The notes: generated by a model not told the origin, from the letters alone. A stretch of 64,000 bases of DNA from CAVQHY01 sp963712465 (GCA_963712465.1 CAVQHY010000004.1:1-64000), one strand, 5' to 3'; positions 1 to 8,593 are shown, counted from the stretch's first letter. Numbers and translations are program-made.

Positions 1-84
1 GGTCAATTTACGTTGTCAATATCGACTACTGAGCGCTGAATCTGTGATCTCAGGAGCCAGTTGGGAACACAGTGTCTCCTGCAG

Positions 85-1308
85 TCACGCGACGGAAAGC
101 ACGGCGAGCGCACCAACGCAGAGCGCGAGGAGCACGATCGCCAGGACGGCGAGGACGGTGCCGACACGACCGCTCGCGTGCTCCCCCATCAACGTCCGGT
201 CGCGGGTGATTCCCACGATGAAGACAAGGATGGGCAGGAGCAGGATCGCGTTCAGCGCCTGTGAGAGATAGAGAATCGGGACAAGCGGCGCCCCCGGAAT
301 GAGCACGATCGCACCGGCGGTAGCGATAACTACCGCGAACGTCGCGTAGAAGACGGGGGCCTCGCGGATCGGATCGTCGAGCGCCGCCTCCTGCCCGAAC
401 ACCTCGCTGACCGAGTACGCCGTCGCGAGCGGCAAGATCGAGGCCGCGAGCACGGAGGCGCCGAGAAGACCCGCGCCGAAGAGGATCGAGGCGAATCGTC
501 CGGCGAGCGGCTCGAGAGCGCTGGCGGCGTCCCCCGCGTCGGTGATCGATGTCCCCTGTTTGTAGAGCGTGTCCGCGCAGGTGACGACGACGAAGAACCC
601 GATAACTCCGGTCATCACCGCGCCGGTGACGACGTCGATCCTTTCGTAGCGCAAGTCCGCCACCGTGAGCTTCTTGTCGGCCGCATACGACTGGATGAAC
701 GCGAGCCCCCAGGGAGCCAAGGTCGTTCCGACGGTCGCCGTGATGGCGAGGAGACCGGCCCGTGTAGCCGGCACGCTGGGCACGAACAGACCGTGGGCGG
801 CAGCTCCCCAATCCGGCCCCGTCGCGAAGGCAGCGACGATGTAGGTCGCAAGGAGCGTCGACATGAGCAGAAAGACGTGCTCCACACGATGGAACGAGCC
901 GAGCAGGACGAGCGCCGAAATTCCGACAGCAGCAACGGGAACGGAGGCATAGCGGCTCACTCCCGCGAGATCGAGGCTCGCGGCCACACCGGCGAACTCC
1001 GCGCAGGTCGTGCCGATGTTCGCGACGAGAAGCGCAAGAACGCCGAGTGCTGCGAGGCGAACTCCGTAACGCTCGCGCATCAAACCCGTTAGCCCCTGTC
1101 CGGTGACGACGCCCATGCGCGCACCGAGCTCGTGGAAGAGGATGAGCGCGAGAGTCGCGAGGTTGAGGACCCACAGGAGCTCGTAGCCGTAGTCGGCCCC
1201 GAGGATCGAATACGTGGTGATGCCGGGTGCGTCGTCGTCCGACAGTCCGGCCAGCAGCCCCGGCCCGACCACGGCGACGAGCACGAGTAGTGAGCTACGA
1301 CGGAGCAT
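85..1308 (-). CDS. Nramp-related divalent metal ion transporter
   Basis: Polytopic inner-membrane protein of 407 residues, mostly hydrophobic helices, recognisable as Nramp superfamily (N-terminal GPGLL segment, then a loop where Nramps carry their metal site). The canonical TM1 signature DPGN is replaced by DAPG followed by Ile (residues 26-30). The TM6 signature Met-Pro-His is replaced by Ala-Pro-Trp (198-200), so the residues that select Mn/Fe in classical Nramps are missing. By family knowledge such variants include Nramp-related Mg2+ transporters; Mg2+ as substrate is inference. The ATG at 1308 is chosen because it begins the first helix and overlaps the upstream PRC-barrel gene by 14 bases, implying translational coupling. 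Confidence 0.85.
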   Translation of the reverse strand: MLRRSSLLVLVAVVGPGLLAGLSDDDAPGITTYSILGADYGYELLWVLNLATLALILFHELGARMGVVTGQGLTGLMRERYGVRLAALGVLALLVANIGTTCAEFAGVAASLDLAGVSRYASVPVAAVGISALVLLGSFHRVEHVFLLMSTLLATYIVAAFATGPDWGAAAHGLFVPSVPATRAGLLAITATVGTTLAPWGLAFIQSYAADKKLTVADLRYERIDVVTGAVMTGVIGFFVVVTCADTLYKQGTSITDAGDAASALEPLAGRFASILFGAGLLGASVLAASILPLATAYSVSEVFGQEAALDDPIREAPVFYATFAVVIATAGAIVLIPGAPLVPILYLSQALNAILLLPILVFIVGITRDRTLMGEHASGRVGTVLAVLAIVLLALCVGALAVLSVA

Positions 1309-1981
1309 GGCGGCGGAATCGAAGGACGTGCCCGAAACGGTGACGCGGCCGGCTCTCCGGAACACCAGCCTCGAGCTCGCGTGCCCTGGCCGCGGCACTG
1401 GGTCGGATCCGAGCGTAGAGCCGTGATCTCGCATGAGGCGGAAGCCGTGCACCGAGCTCTGCAAGCTCCTCTTCGGTCAGGGTGTGCACGCGCGAGGTCG
1501 GTGTTTCGAGCTGAACCTCGTGGCCGCGTACGGATGTGAGGTGGAGCTCGTTCCACGGGATGACCTTGGCCGCCGCCCGCCGCGCGAAGACACCAAGACC
1601 AAGGCGGCGCAGCAACGGCGCGGCACCGATGTCGACCCCTACCACTCGAAGCTCGCGATCCCGCCACACGAGCTCGATGTCCGCGACCCGCGTCAGCCGC
1701 CGCCCGCCAAGGTCGAAGATCTGCGTGTCGAGGACGTCGCGTGCCAGCAGAAGCTCGTCGCCGGCAAGCTCGTCCTCGATCGGATCGGCCGTGATCACGA
1801 CCTCTTCAGCGAACGAAGCGACGGCCGACCACGGAACCCGGCGGCGGCGACGCCCGACGCGCACGCGTAGCGCAACAACGTAGGGATCCGTCACGCCGAG
1901 GGCGACGATCAGGTCGTCGACCTTCCCGATCCTCGTCCCGTCGCCTCGTCGCACCGCGCGCCCGAGCTGGTCGGTGAACAC
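1295..1981 (-). CDS. PRC-barrel domain protein, partner of the Nramp-like transporter
   Basis: A 228-residue soluble protein. The first half contains two PRC-barrel-like beta stretches (around residues 10-60 and 85-150, the second with an IELVWRD-type strand). The C-terminal part (about 165-195, EEELAELGARLPP) resembles the start of an MgtE intracellular N domain but stops there; related actinobacterial proteins usually continue into full MgtE_N and CBS domains. It sits directly upstream of and overlaps the transporter gene, so the pair probably forms one transcription unit in which this protein senses or gates metal flux. The role is inferred from fusion and neighbour patterns, not visible catalysis. 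Confidence 0.75.
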   Translation of the reverse strand: MFTDQLGRAVRRGDGTRIGKVDDLIVALGVTDPYVVALRVRVGRRRRRVPWSAVASFAEEVVITADPIEDELAGDELLLARDVLDTQIFDLGGRRLTRVADIELVWRDRELRVVGVDIGAAPLLRRLGLGVFARRAAAKVIPWNELHLTSVRGHEVQLETPTSRVHTLTEEELAELGARLPPHARSRLYARIRPSAAARARELEAGVPESRPRHRFGHVLRFRRHAPS

Positions 1982-2129
1982 GACGCGACCTTAGTTTGTC
2001 GCGCGAGGCGCCGTTCGAGGCTGAGCGAACTCGTGAACCCGCGAGCTCCCTCTCAAGGCGTGACCGACCGCCGTGTGGCTATCCGATGGGCCGGAGCTGC
2101 GACAGCAAAACCCATTGAGAGCGGCTGAC

Positions 2130-2155
2130 GGCTCCGCCCGCATGCGGGCGGAGCC
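2130..2155 (-). terminator. 26-bp perfect palindrome downstream of the cupin gene
   Basis: A self-complementary sequence with 13-base arms centred on GCATGC, about 45 bases past the stop of the minus-strand cupin-TPR gene. It would form a very stable hairpin in the transcript; a short T run occurs further downstream on that strand. It may be a terminator without a classical U-tail or a REP-like element. Confidence 0.45.
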
Positions 2156-2200
2156 CCGTGGCTGTGCCTTCACCGCGAGCTCCGCCACCGTTCGGGAGTG

Positions 2201-2860
2201 TCACCCGGCGACGAGCTCCTTGAATGCGGGCTCGTCGCGAATCGCGTCGAGGTCCGAATCTTCCTTCGCGTAGTCCCGGAACCGTTCCGACAACTCGATC
2301 GCCCGCCCCAGGTGCTCGAGCGCGTCCGCCGTCTGACCGATGAGGCTCTCGCAGCAGGCGACGTTGTAGAAGAGCAGGCTGTACTGCGGATTGGCCTCGA
2401 TCAGCTCACGCCCGCGCTCGACTACCTCGGCGTATGCACCCGCTTCGTACAGCGGCCGAAGCGGAGCCCAAAGCTCCCACCCGACCGGGTCGTACGGCTT
2501 GCCCGGCGTCCCGCCGACCGCGACGACGGTGGTTCCGGGCTCCTCGGCGAACGCCGTCCGATTGACATCCGGCCGCACGAAGACCAACGTGCCCGCGGGC
2601 GCGTCCTGCCGCTCGCCGTCGAGCTCAAAGACCGCACGTCCCTGGATCACGAGGTACAGCTCCTCGCTCCGTTCCGCCTCCTCCTCTCCCGCCTCAGCCT
2701 CCCGGTGCTCGTTGATGACCCGGTCGCCCGCATTCCGGGCGGTCCACGCGGTGACGCCGAACCCTGTGATGCCGAGATGGTGGCGTACCGGCCTCATCGG
2801 GCACCGGCCGTCCTCCAGCTCCGGAACGTCGTCGACGCGCACGACCGAATACCCGCTCAT
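2201..2860 (-). CDS. Cupin domain protein with TPR-like C-terminus
   Basis: A 219-residue cytoplasmic protein. Residues about 30-110 form a single cupin barrel with an E-E-L-Y-L-V-I-Q-G-like strand and a PAGTLVFVRP strand typical of Cupin_2. Residues about 125-205 are helical and TPR-like (NPQYSLLFYNVACCESL and ALEHLGRAIEL). No enzyme activity can be read off: the usual cupin metal ligands are not all evident. It is monocistronic, with the perfect palindrome 3' of it. The ATG at 2860 follows a G-rich stretch that could serve as ribosome binding site. Similar cupin-TPR proteins occur widely in actinobacteria without assigned function. Confidence 0.8.
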   Translation of the reverse strand: MSGYSVVRVDDVPELEDGRCPMRPVRHHLGITGFGVTAWTARNAGDRVINEHREAEAGEEEAERSEELYLVIQGRAVFELDGERQDAPAGTLVFVRPDVNRTAFAEEPGTTVVAVGGTPGKPYDPVGWELWAPLRPLYEAGAYAEVVERGRELIEANPQYSLLFYNVACCESLIGQTADALEHLGRAIELSERFRDYAKEDSDLDAIRDEPAFKELVAG

Positions 2861-3074
2861 GGCCCCCCTGTCTCGTTGCCTGCCCTCGGCACAGCCTCGG
2901 CAAGTCTAGGCGCCGAGTGCTCTGGCGATCAGATGCTCGTCGACGTCTACAGACCGCGGTAGGCAGGTACTTACGCAGAACCGACGGAGCCAGACCTGAT
3001 CGTGATTTCGGTCGGCTCCTTCGCCGACCCGTTTCTCCTGCCCGCCAGCAGGTGGTGGATACGCTGGCCTCGCG

Positions 3075-3428
3075 ATGAGCAGCTGGAGCAGCTTCGCGGA
3101 CGAGCAGGTCTGCTATCTGACCACGCGGGGGAGGGTGACGGGACACGCGCGCCGGATCGAGATCTGGTTCGCGCTCGAGGGCGCCACGCTCTACCTGCTC
3201 TCCGGCGGCCGCGACCGCTCCGACTGGGTCAAGAACCTGAGGGTGAGTCCAAAGGTGACCGTCGAGCTCGGCGCCAGCGTGTTTGCCGGCAGGGCACGAA
3301 TCGTCGCCGACGACGACGAGCAGGAGCGAGCTCGGGCGCTCGTCCACGACAAGTACGCACGAAGCTACGGAGGCGATCTCTCCGGCTGGCGACGGTCGGC
3401 GCTGCCGGTCGCGGTCGACCTCCGATAG
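3075..3428 (+). CDS. Deazaflavin (F420)-dependent nitroreductase family protein
   Basis: A 117-residue protein matching the small split-barrel Ddn-like family. The N-terminal TRGRVTGHARRIEIWF stretch, the central LLSGGRDRSDWVKNL motif and the following VTVELG strand are the landmarks. Family members bind F420H2 and reduce nitro compounds, quinones or other acceptors; the physiological substrate here is unknown. Length is close to the usual 120-150 residues. The start is ATG, nine bases after a TACGCT sequence that could act as a -10 box for a nearly leaderless transcript. No operon partner is evident. Confidence 0.82.
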   Translation: MSSWSSFADEQVCYLTTRGRVTGHARRIEIWFALEGATLYLLSGGRDRSDWVKNLRVSPKVTVELGASVFAGRARIVADDDEQERARALVHDKYARSYGGDLSGWRRSALPVAVDLR

Positions 3429-3657
3429 CAGACCGGCGCGAGCGAAGGAGGATCGCGGTGATCGAGAGAGATGGCGGTCGACCCGGGCCGAGACGCAGTA
3501 CTGGCCCTGAGGTGACAGACCCAGATCTAGGCGATCCGGCTTTCAGAACGATAGGAGGCGGCGACTCGCCACGACGTCGCCGCGCACCCACGATCGCTTG
3601 TACCCGTGCAGCCAGGTGAAGGCCGGGAGCGTCACCGGGGCCCTTCGCCCCTACTCT

Positions 3658-3712
3658 CCGATGTCCGGCCTTGCGCCCGGAAAGGAGGGTCAAGAACCGC
3701 CGATGTCCGGCC
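3658..3712 (+). repeat. Direct repeat of 13 bp, spaced 42 bp
   Basis: CCGATGTCCGGCC occurs at 3658-3670 and again at 3700-3712, just upstream of a small hypothetical gene. An AAAGGAGGG run lies between the copies. This could be a regulatory direct repeat or coincidence. The rest of the 3429-3724 interval shows nothing I can name. Confidence 0.4.
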
Positions 3713-3724
3713 GACAATGGCCGT

Positions 3725-3919
3725 ATGTCCTACGCGCACGACTACTCGACGGACACGAGCGGACTGAAGCTGGTGAGCCTGTGCGAGTACGGCGGCGATG
3801 TCGCAGCCGGTATCACGGTGAGCGAGGGGTTTGCTCCCGCGTTCGCGGAGATGCTGGAGCTCCTCTTCGGGGAGACGCACTACGCCGTGCTCGAGGACTT
3901 CGGTACCGCCTCTCCGTAG
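3725..3919 (+). CDS. Small hypothetical protein, 64 residues
   Basis: Not recognised. It reads MSYAHDYSTDTSG followed by an acidic, mixed helix/strand sequence ending EDFGTASP. Third codon positions are almost all G or C across the frame, as in neighbouring real genes, which is the main argument that it is coding. It has one Cys and no membrane segment or signal peptide. There is no convincing ribosome binding site directly before the ATG, so the start is uncertain; a longer in-frame version would begin at 3671. Confidence 0.5.
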   Translation: MSYAHDYSTDTSGLKLVSLCEYGGDVAAGITVSEGFAPAFAEMLELLFGETHYAVLEDFGTASP

Positions 3920-4120
3920 TGCCGTCGTTCGTCCGCTGGCAGGGTTGCTGACCGCGCGGCGTTTACCGTCCAGCTTACGCTCTGAGTCTCTAAGCGGCTC
4001 TCTGATGTGAGATGATGCTGCGTCATCCAGCAGCCGGCAGGTGCGTGCCGTGAGGCACGCGAACGGCAGCCCGCACGACTCTCGACCGGTCGGCGTGGCA
4101 AAGGAAAGGGGGGAATAGCA

Positions 4121-4510
4121 GTGGGACTACTTGATCGGGTCACCGGGTTGTTCGGAGGTGATCAGGCGAAAGCGATCGACGGGATCAAGGATCTGCTCGA
4201 TCCGAATGGGCCTGTCGGTGGTCTCGATGGGTTGCAGAAGAAGTTCGACGCAGCGGGTCTTGGCGACAAGTTCAAGTCCTGGGTCGGTGGCGGCGAGAAC
4301 CAGCCGGTCTCCGCTGCCGAGATCAAGCAGGTGCTTCCGGATCAGGTTCAGAACATGTCGAACGATCTCGGCAAGTCGCCCGACGAGGTCGCCGGGCAGA
4401 TCTCCGAGCTTTTGCCCGATGTCGTGAACAAGGTCACGCCGGACGGCGTCATACCCGACATCTCCACACTCACGGACAAGCTCGGGGGCCTCTCCAAGCT
4501 TCTCGGCTAG
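4121..4510 (+). CDS. YidB-like (DUF937) family protein
   Basis: A 129-residue soluble protein beginning MGLLDRVTGLFGG, with Gly-rich linkers and repeated amphipathic helices (residues about 15-45, 62-90, 92-128). It contains the QVLPDQVQNMSNDLGKSP segment typical of the YidB/DUF937 family, which has no established biochemical role. The GTG start at 4121 is chosen for the GGAAAGGGGGG purine run just upstream. A strong intrinsic terminator follows, so it appears to be transcribed alone. Confidence 0.8.
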   Translation: MGLLDRVTGLFGGDQAKAIDGIKDLLDPNGPVGGLDGLQKKFDAAGLGDKFKSWVGGGENQPVSAAEIKQVLPDQVQNMSNDLGKSPDEVAGQISELLPDVVNKVTPDGVIPDISTLTDKLGGLSKLLG

Positions 4511-4520
4511 GCGTCTCGAC

Positions 4521-4561
4521 GGCAAGGGCGGCCCGGCTCGACCAGGCCGCCCTTGCCGTTT
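4521..4561 (+). terminator. Rho-independent terminator of the YidB-like gene
   Basis: A 13-bp perfect stem (GGCAAGGGCGGCC at 4521-4533 pairing with 4545-4557) with an 11-base loop, followed by GTTT. It begins 10 bases after the stop codon of the gene ending at 4510. Confidence 0.85.
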
Positions 4562-4602
4562 CTCGGGCACGCTCACCCCGCTCGCGAAGAGGAGGACGAC
4601 CT

Positions 4603-5349
4603 ATGGCAGAAGGCAACTTCGAACGTTCGATCGAGATCGATCCGTCGATCGGCGCGATCGAGATCAAGATCACGGCCCGTGCCAAGGACGAGGACGTGGT
4701 GCGAGCGGCGCTCGACGCTGCCGACGTCGAGGCAGAGCAACGGGAGATCTACTTCTTCGACACGCCGAAGCTCGACCTGTTCGAGGCGGGGGTCGTGCTC
4801 CGAGCCAGGCTCGTTCGCGGCGGCGCGGACGACTCGACCGTGAAGCTGCGGCCGGTGGTTCCCGAGCAACTCTCGTCGGCGTGGAAGAAGACCGACGGGT
4901 TCGAGGTCGAGCTCGACGCGGTCGGCGCCGACGCGATCTGCTCGGCGAAGCTGTCAGTCGACCAGGATCGTGGCGAGATCCAGGAGGTGGCCACGGGCCA
5001 ACGGGCGATCCGAAAGCTGTTCTCCCGGTCGCAGGAGGAGTTGCTCGAACAGCACGGTCCTTCCGGCATCGCCTGGGACAACCTCGCAGTGCTCGGCCCG
5101 GTCGACGTGCGCAAGTGGGAGGTACGGCCTAAGGACCTCGACTACGAGGTGACCGTGGAGGAGTGGGTCCTCCCCGACGACTCCGACCTCGTCGAGCTTT
5201 CCGTGAAGGCCGAGCCGGGCGACGCGGCCAAGGCGAACGCAGCGTTCGTCGAGTTCATGCGCGGGCGCGGCATCGACACCGAGGGCGAGCAGCAGACGAA
5301 GACCCGCTCGGCACTTCACTACTTCACGACGGGCGTCGGCATCTCCTAG
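4603..5349 (+). CDS. CYTH domain protein (triphosphate tunnel fold)
   Basis: A 248-residue protein with the CYTH layout: an N-terminal strand of alternating charged residues (IEIKITARA, about 18-26), the FDTPKLDLFEAGVVLRARL region (50-68), TVKLRP strand, and C-terminal acidic and basic strands (EVTVEEWVLP, VELSVKAEPG) that line a tunnel. Family members hydrolyse inorganic or nucleoside triphosphates or cyclise ATP; the exact substrate cannot be told from sequence. The first ExExK motif is degenerate (I-E-I-K). The start ATG is preceded by GAAGAGGAGGACG, a good ribosome binding site. Confidence 0.78.
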   Translation: MAEGNFERSIEIDPSIGAIEIKITARAKDEDVVRAALDAADVEAEQREIYFFDTPKLDLFEAGVVLRARLVRGGADDSTVKLRPVVPEQLSSAWKKTDGFEVELDAVGADAICSAKLSVDQDRGEIQEVATGQRAIRKLFSRSQEELLEQHGPSGIAWDNLAVLGPVDVRKWEVRPKDLDYEVTVEEWVLPDDSDLVELSVKAEPGDAAKANAAFVEFMRGRGIDTEGEQQTKTRSALHYFTTGVGIS

Positions 5350-5498
5350 TCGCGACCCGCGGCTCCTTATCGATTCGGGTAAGTCACCGATTTTCGTGTC
5401 AGCCGTTTCACGTCTAGAGACGGCGGCCCATGGCTCGAGACGGCCGCCGAGGCTCGGCCGGTACCGGGACATCCGCCCGTTCCGTTACTGTCCCGACT

Positions 5499-5885
5499 GT
5501 GATTCGCCTCCTGGTACGCACAGCGGTACTGCTCGCGGCGAACGCGGTGGGCCTGATCGTCGCCAACCTCGTGCTCTCCGGCATGGACCTCGACGTGTCG
5601 GCCTTTTTCATTGCGCTTGTGATCTTTACCGTCGCCGTGGCGTTGATGCAGCCGTTCCTCATGAGCTCGATGCGTCGACGGGGCGCGAGCGCGGCAGCGC
5701 TCGGCGGGGTGGCTCTGATCGCGACGCTGATCGCGCTGATCGTCACCGACCTCGTCAGTGATGGGCTGTCGATCGACGGGGTCGGTACATGGATCGCCGC
5801 CACCGTGATCGTGTGGGCGGCGTCGCTCCTCGCGGCGTTCATCCTGCCCTTCCTCGGTCTCAAGAAGTACCTCGAAGACAACTGA
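5499..5885 (+). CDS. Small four-helix membrane protein, phage-holin-like family, copy 1
   Basis: About 128 residues with four predicted transmembrane helices and short loops, of the type annotated as phage holin family 4 superfamily in actinobacteria; those chromosomal copies are not tied to a phage. The GTG at 5499 is preferred over an upstream ATG at 5430 because the helices begin there and a TACTGT box ends seven bases before it (leaderless layout). The ALIVTDLVSDGLSIDG segment is nearly identical to one in the gene at 8213-8593, so the two are paralogs. Function unknown. Confidence 0.75.
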   Translation: MIRLLVRTAVLLAANAVGLIVANLVLSGMDLDVSAFFIALVIFTVAVALMQPFLMSSMRRRGASAAALGGVALIATLIALIVTDLVSDGLSIDGVGTWIAATVIVWAASLLAAFILPFLGLKKYLEDN

Positions 5886-5908
5886 TCGCGTGCGCTCCGG
5901 GCGGTGCC

Positions 5909-5938
5909 CTCGCTCGGGCCCCGAAGCCCGACAGCGAG
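5909..5938 (+). terminator. Hairpin after holin-like gene 1
   Basis: An 11-bp interrupted stem, CTCGCT-CGGGC against GCCCG-AGCGAG, with a six-base loop, 24 bases after the stop. There is no U-tract, which is common for actinobacterial terminators. Confidence 0.5.
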
Positions 5939-6019
5939 TTGATCCGGGTGGAGTCCCGCTCCTGACACGGGACCCGTCCTGTGAGTGTTGGGGCAATGGG
6001 TAGCCGGTAGGCTCGTCGT

Positions 6020-7567
6020 GTGCGCCCGTCGGAGTGGGGTCGTCGTCTGGGCCGCCTGCTGGAGGGCCGGAACCTGCGCGCATGGGCGGTCGGCGGCCTG
6101 GGGATCGCGCTTGTTCTCGGCGGTGCGCTCGCGCTGTTCGTGAGCCGGGGCTCGACGCCTCAGAACTCCCCCGCCCTCTCGGCCTCGACCGCGGCTGCGG
6201 GCGCGGGCGCGCCACCACCCCCACCCGTCACGGCGACCGCGCCGCCCCCGGCGACCACGGCGGCGGCGCCTCCTGCTGCGACGACGAGCCCGCCCGAGCC
6301 GCCGCCGACACCTCCGGAGGGGTTCGCGGTCTGGGACGTGCGGGTCGTTTCGCTCACGCCCTTCTCGGCGACGCTCTCGTGGCGGACGACGGAGCCCGCT
6401 CGGAGTCGCGCAGCCTGGGGGCTCGCAGGCGGCGGGTCGACGCTCTGGGCGCCGCTGGACGAGACGGCGACCGTGCACCAGGCAACGCTCCCGGGGCTCG
6501 CCTACGGGACGGCGTACAGCGTGTCGCTCACGGCGACGCGTGACGGCGAGACGACGGCGGCGGGTCTCGACTTCCAGACGCCGCCGCTGCCGGCCTCGGT
6601 GAGCGCCTCGACCGGCGGCGGCGCGATGCTCGTCGACGGCCAGCCGTTCTTTCCGGTGATGGTCTGGGGCCAGTGTCCCGAGCGCTTCGACGCCACGCTC
6701 GCCCTCGGCGTGAACCTCTTCGCCGCCACCTGCGGTGGGATCGACCGCCAGTTCGAGGCGCTCGCGGGCCGCGCCATGTCGGCCGCGGTGTTCGGCGAGC
6801 GCGAGGCCGGCGGCCACGCGTTGGTCGGATGGTTCTACCCCGACGAGCCCGACCTGGACGGGACGCCTGAATCGATGCCCACCCTGTCCGTTCCTCCCGG
6901 CCAGGTGTCGCTTCTGACCCTGAGCAACCACTTCTACTCGGGGGCCGATCCGCTCGAGCACGGACGCGCCGTCTACCCCGGCTTCGTCGCGCGCGCCGAC
7001 ATCGTCGGCTTCGATCTCTACCCGCTCCAGGAGTGGTGCAAGACCGACCGGATGGACGCCGTCTACGTGTCCCAGCGCGAGCTCGTCGCGCTCGCCGCGG
7101 GCAAGCCGACGTTCCAGTGGATCGAGACGAGCGGCATGAGCTGCGACTACCCGCCGTTCTCGATCACCCCGGAGACCGTGCGAGCGGAGAGCTGGCTGGC
7201 GATCGCGGCGGGAGCGAACGGGCTCGGCCTCTTTCCGCCCTCGCCCGCACCCGAGGTCGCGCAGGCGGTCACGCTCGTCACCCGCCAGATCAGGGGGCTC
7301 GCGCCTGCGCTGCTCTCCCCACCGGCGCCGGTTTCCGTGGAGCCGGACCTGCCGGTACGCGTCGGTGCGAGGAGCTTCAACGGCGCTCTCTATGTGATCG
7401 CGGTGAATCCCGAGGGAGTGCCTGCGCGCGCGACGATTCGCCTTCGCGGTCTCGACGGGCGCACGCTCTCCGTGCTCGACGAGAATCGGAGCGTCGAGTC
7501 GGACGGGGACGCGTTCACGGACGACTTCGCGCCGCTTGCGGTGCACGTCTACATCGCGGAACCGTAA
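6020..7567 (+). CDS. Membrane-anchored extracellular protein with fibronectin III domain and TIM-barrel-like region
   Basis: A 515-residue protein. A hydrophobic helix at about 24-43 (no cleavage site obvious) is followed by a Pro/Ala/Thr-rich spacer (50-100), a fibronectin type III domain (about 103-195, with TPFSATLSWRT and LPGLAYGTAYSVSLTA strands), and a larger domain (205-420) with DEPDLDG, DIVGFDLYPL and TFQWIE motifs resembling a glycoside-hydrolase-like barrel. A C-terminal beta domain ends the chain. An Asp/Glu pair in the barrel could be catalytic, but no GH family can be assigned. The GTG start lies six bases after TAGGCT, so the mRNA is probably leaderless. Confidence 0.7.
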   Translation: MRPSEWGRRLGRLLEGRNLRAWAVGGLGIALVLGGALALFVSRGSTPQNSPALSASTAAAGAGAPPPPPVTATAPPPATTAAAPPAATTSPPEPPPTPPEGFAVWDVRVVSLTPFSATLSWRTTEPARSRAAWGLAGGGSTLWAPLDETATVHQATLPGLAYGTAYSVSLTATRDGETTAAGLDFQTPPLPASVSASTGGGAMLVDGQPFFPVMVWGQCPERFDATLALGVNLFAATCGGIDRQFEALAGRAMSAAVFGEREAGGHALVGWFYPDEPDLDGTPESMPTLSVPPGQVSLLTLSNHFYSGADPLEHGRAVYPGFVARADIVGFDLYPLQEWCKTDRMDAVYVSQRELVALAAGKPTFQWIETSGMSCDYPPFSITPETVRAESWLAIAAGANGLGLFPPSPAPEVAQAVTLVTRQIRGLAPALLSPPAPVSVEPDLPVRVGARSFNGALYVIAVNPEGVPARATIRLRGLDGRTLSVLDENRSVESDGDAFTDDFAPLAVHVYIAEP

Positions 7568-7576
7568 GGTCTCGGC

Positions 7577-8203
7577 GTGTTCTACCGCCCCGCCGAGGGC
7601 CACGGGCTTCCCCGCGACCCGTTCAACCAGCTCGTCGTGCCCCGTCCGATCGGCTGGATCTCGAGCGTCGGGCGCGACGGGCACGTCAACCTCGCGCCGT
7701 TCTCGTTCTTCAACGCTGTCGCCTACGTACCGCCGCAGGTGATGTTCGCGACCACGGGGCCGCACAGTGTCGGCGGGGACAAGGACTCGCTGCGAAACAT
7801 CCGCGAGACCGGTGAGTTCGTCGTCAATCTCGCGACCTGGTCCCTGCGCGACGCGGTCAACGCGTCGAGCGCCCCGGCGCCGCCGGGCGTCGACGAGTTC
7901 GAGGTAGCCGGGCTGACGAAGGGGGCGGCTCGAGTCGTCTCGCCGCCGTACGTGGCCGAGAGCCCGGTGCATCTCGAGTGCGTGCTGACGACCACCGTCG
8001 AGCTGCCGACCCCCGACCCCGACGATCGGAACACCGTCGTGTTCGGCGAGGTCGTCGGCGTCGACATCGCGGATGGGGCGATCGTCGAGGGACGCGTCGA
8101 CGTCCTGCGCCTCGATCCGATCGCGCGCCTCGGTTACGACCAGTACACGCGCGTCGTCGAGGTCTTCTCCATGACCCGGCCCGGCTGGCCGACCCAGGGC
8201 TAG
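7577..8203 (+). CDS. Flavin reductase family (FMN-binding) protein
   Basis: A 208-residue protein with the flavin reductase-like split barrel: PRPIGWISSVGRDGHVNLAPFSFFN near the N-terminus binds FMN in homologs, and a central GEFVVNLAT strand follows. These proteins reduce free flavin or bind FMN for an unknown oxidoreductase. The full length matches the family (about 200). The GTG start is six bases after TAAGGT and ten bases after the preceding gene's stop. The stop codon itself forms part of the TAGACT box of the next gene. Confidence 0.85.
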   Translation: MFYRPAEGHGLPRDPFNQLVVPRPIGWISSVGRDGHVNLAPFSFFNAVAYVPPQVMFATTGPHSVGGDKDSLRNIRETGEFVVNLATWSLRDAVNASSAPAPPGVDEFEVAGLTKGAARVVSPPYVAESPVHLECVLTTTVELPTPDPDDRNTVVFGEVVGVDIADGAIVEGRVDVLRLDPIARLGYDQYTRVVEVFSMTRPGWPTQG

Positions 8204-8212
8204 ACTCGACGC

Positions 8213-8593
8213 ATGCAGCATCTCGTCGTCCGGGCCGGTCTCGCGCTCGGAGTGAACGCCGCGGCGCTCGCGATCGCGGCGTCGCTCCTCGATCAGGTCA
8301 CGATCGGGACGGTGACCTTTGTCGTCGCGGTCGTCATCTTCAGCCTCGTCTCGCTCGTCGTTCCCTCCCTCACCCGGGCGATGGTCAAGGAGCACGCGAA
8401 CCCGGTGTCCTGGGCCGCATCCCTGATCGCGACCTTCATCGCGCTGCTCGTCACCGACCTCGTCTCGGACGGCCTCCAGATCGAGGGCGTCGGGACGTGG
8501 ATCCTGGCGACGCTGATCGTCTGGGCTGCGACGCTCATGCTCGACGCGGCAGTCGGCGCGCTCTGGCGCCAACCCCGCGAGGCCAGAGCCTAG
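8213..8593 (+). CDS. Small four-helix membrane protein, phage-holin-like family, copy 2
   Basis: A 126-residue paralog of the gene at 5499-5885: four hydrophobic helices and the shared block LVTDLVSDGLQIEGVGTWI. The start ATG follows TAGACT by six bases, a leaderless promoter that overlaps the stop codon of the flavin reductase gene. Its stop overlaps the 3' end of the broken vapC on the other strand. Copies with the same motif but otherwise diverged loops suggest an old duplication. Role unknown. Confidence 0.75.
   Translation: MQHLVVRAGLALGVNAAALAIAASLLDQVTIGTVTFVVAVVIFSLVSLVVPSLTRAMVKEHANPVSWAASLIATFIALLVTDLVSDGLQIEGVGTWILATLIVWAATLMLDAAVGALWRQPREARA

Noticed and set aside
1982..2200. Possible tRNA or structured RNA in the gap around the palindrome
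   Set aside because: No cloverleaf, no anticodon arm and no GTTCRA-type T-loop could be traced; only the palindrome stands out.
5499..8593. Prophage based on two holin-like genes
   Set aside because: No endolysin, capsid, integrase or other phage genes around; this family is also chromosomal in actinobacteria.
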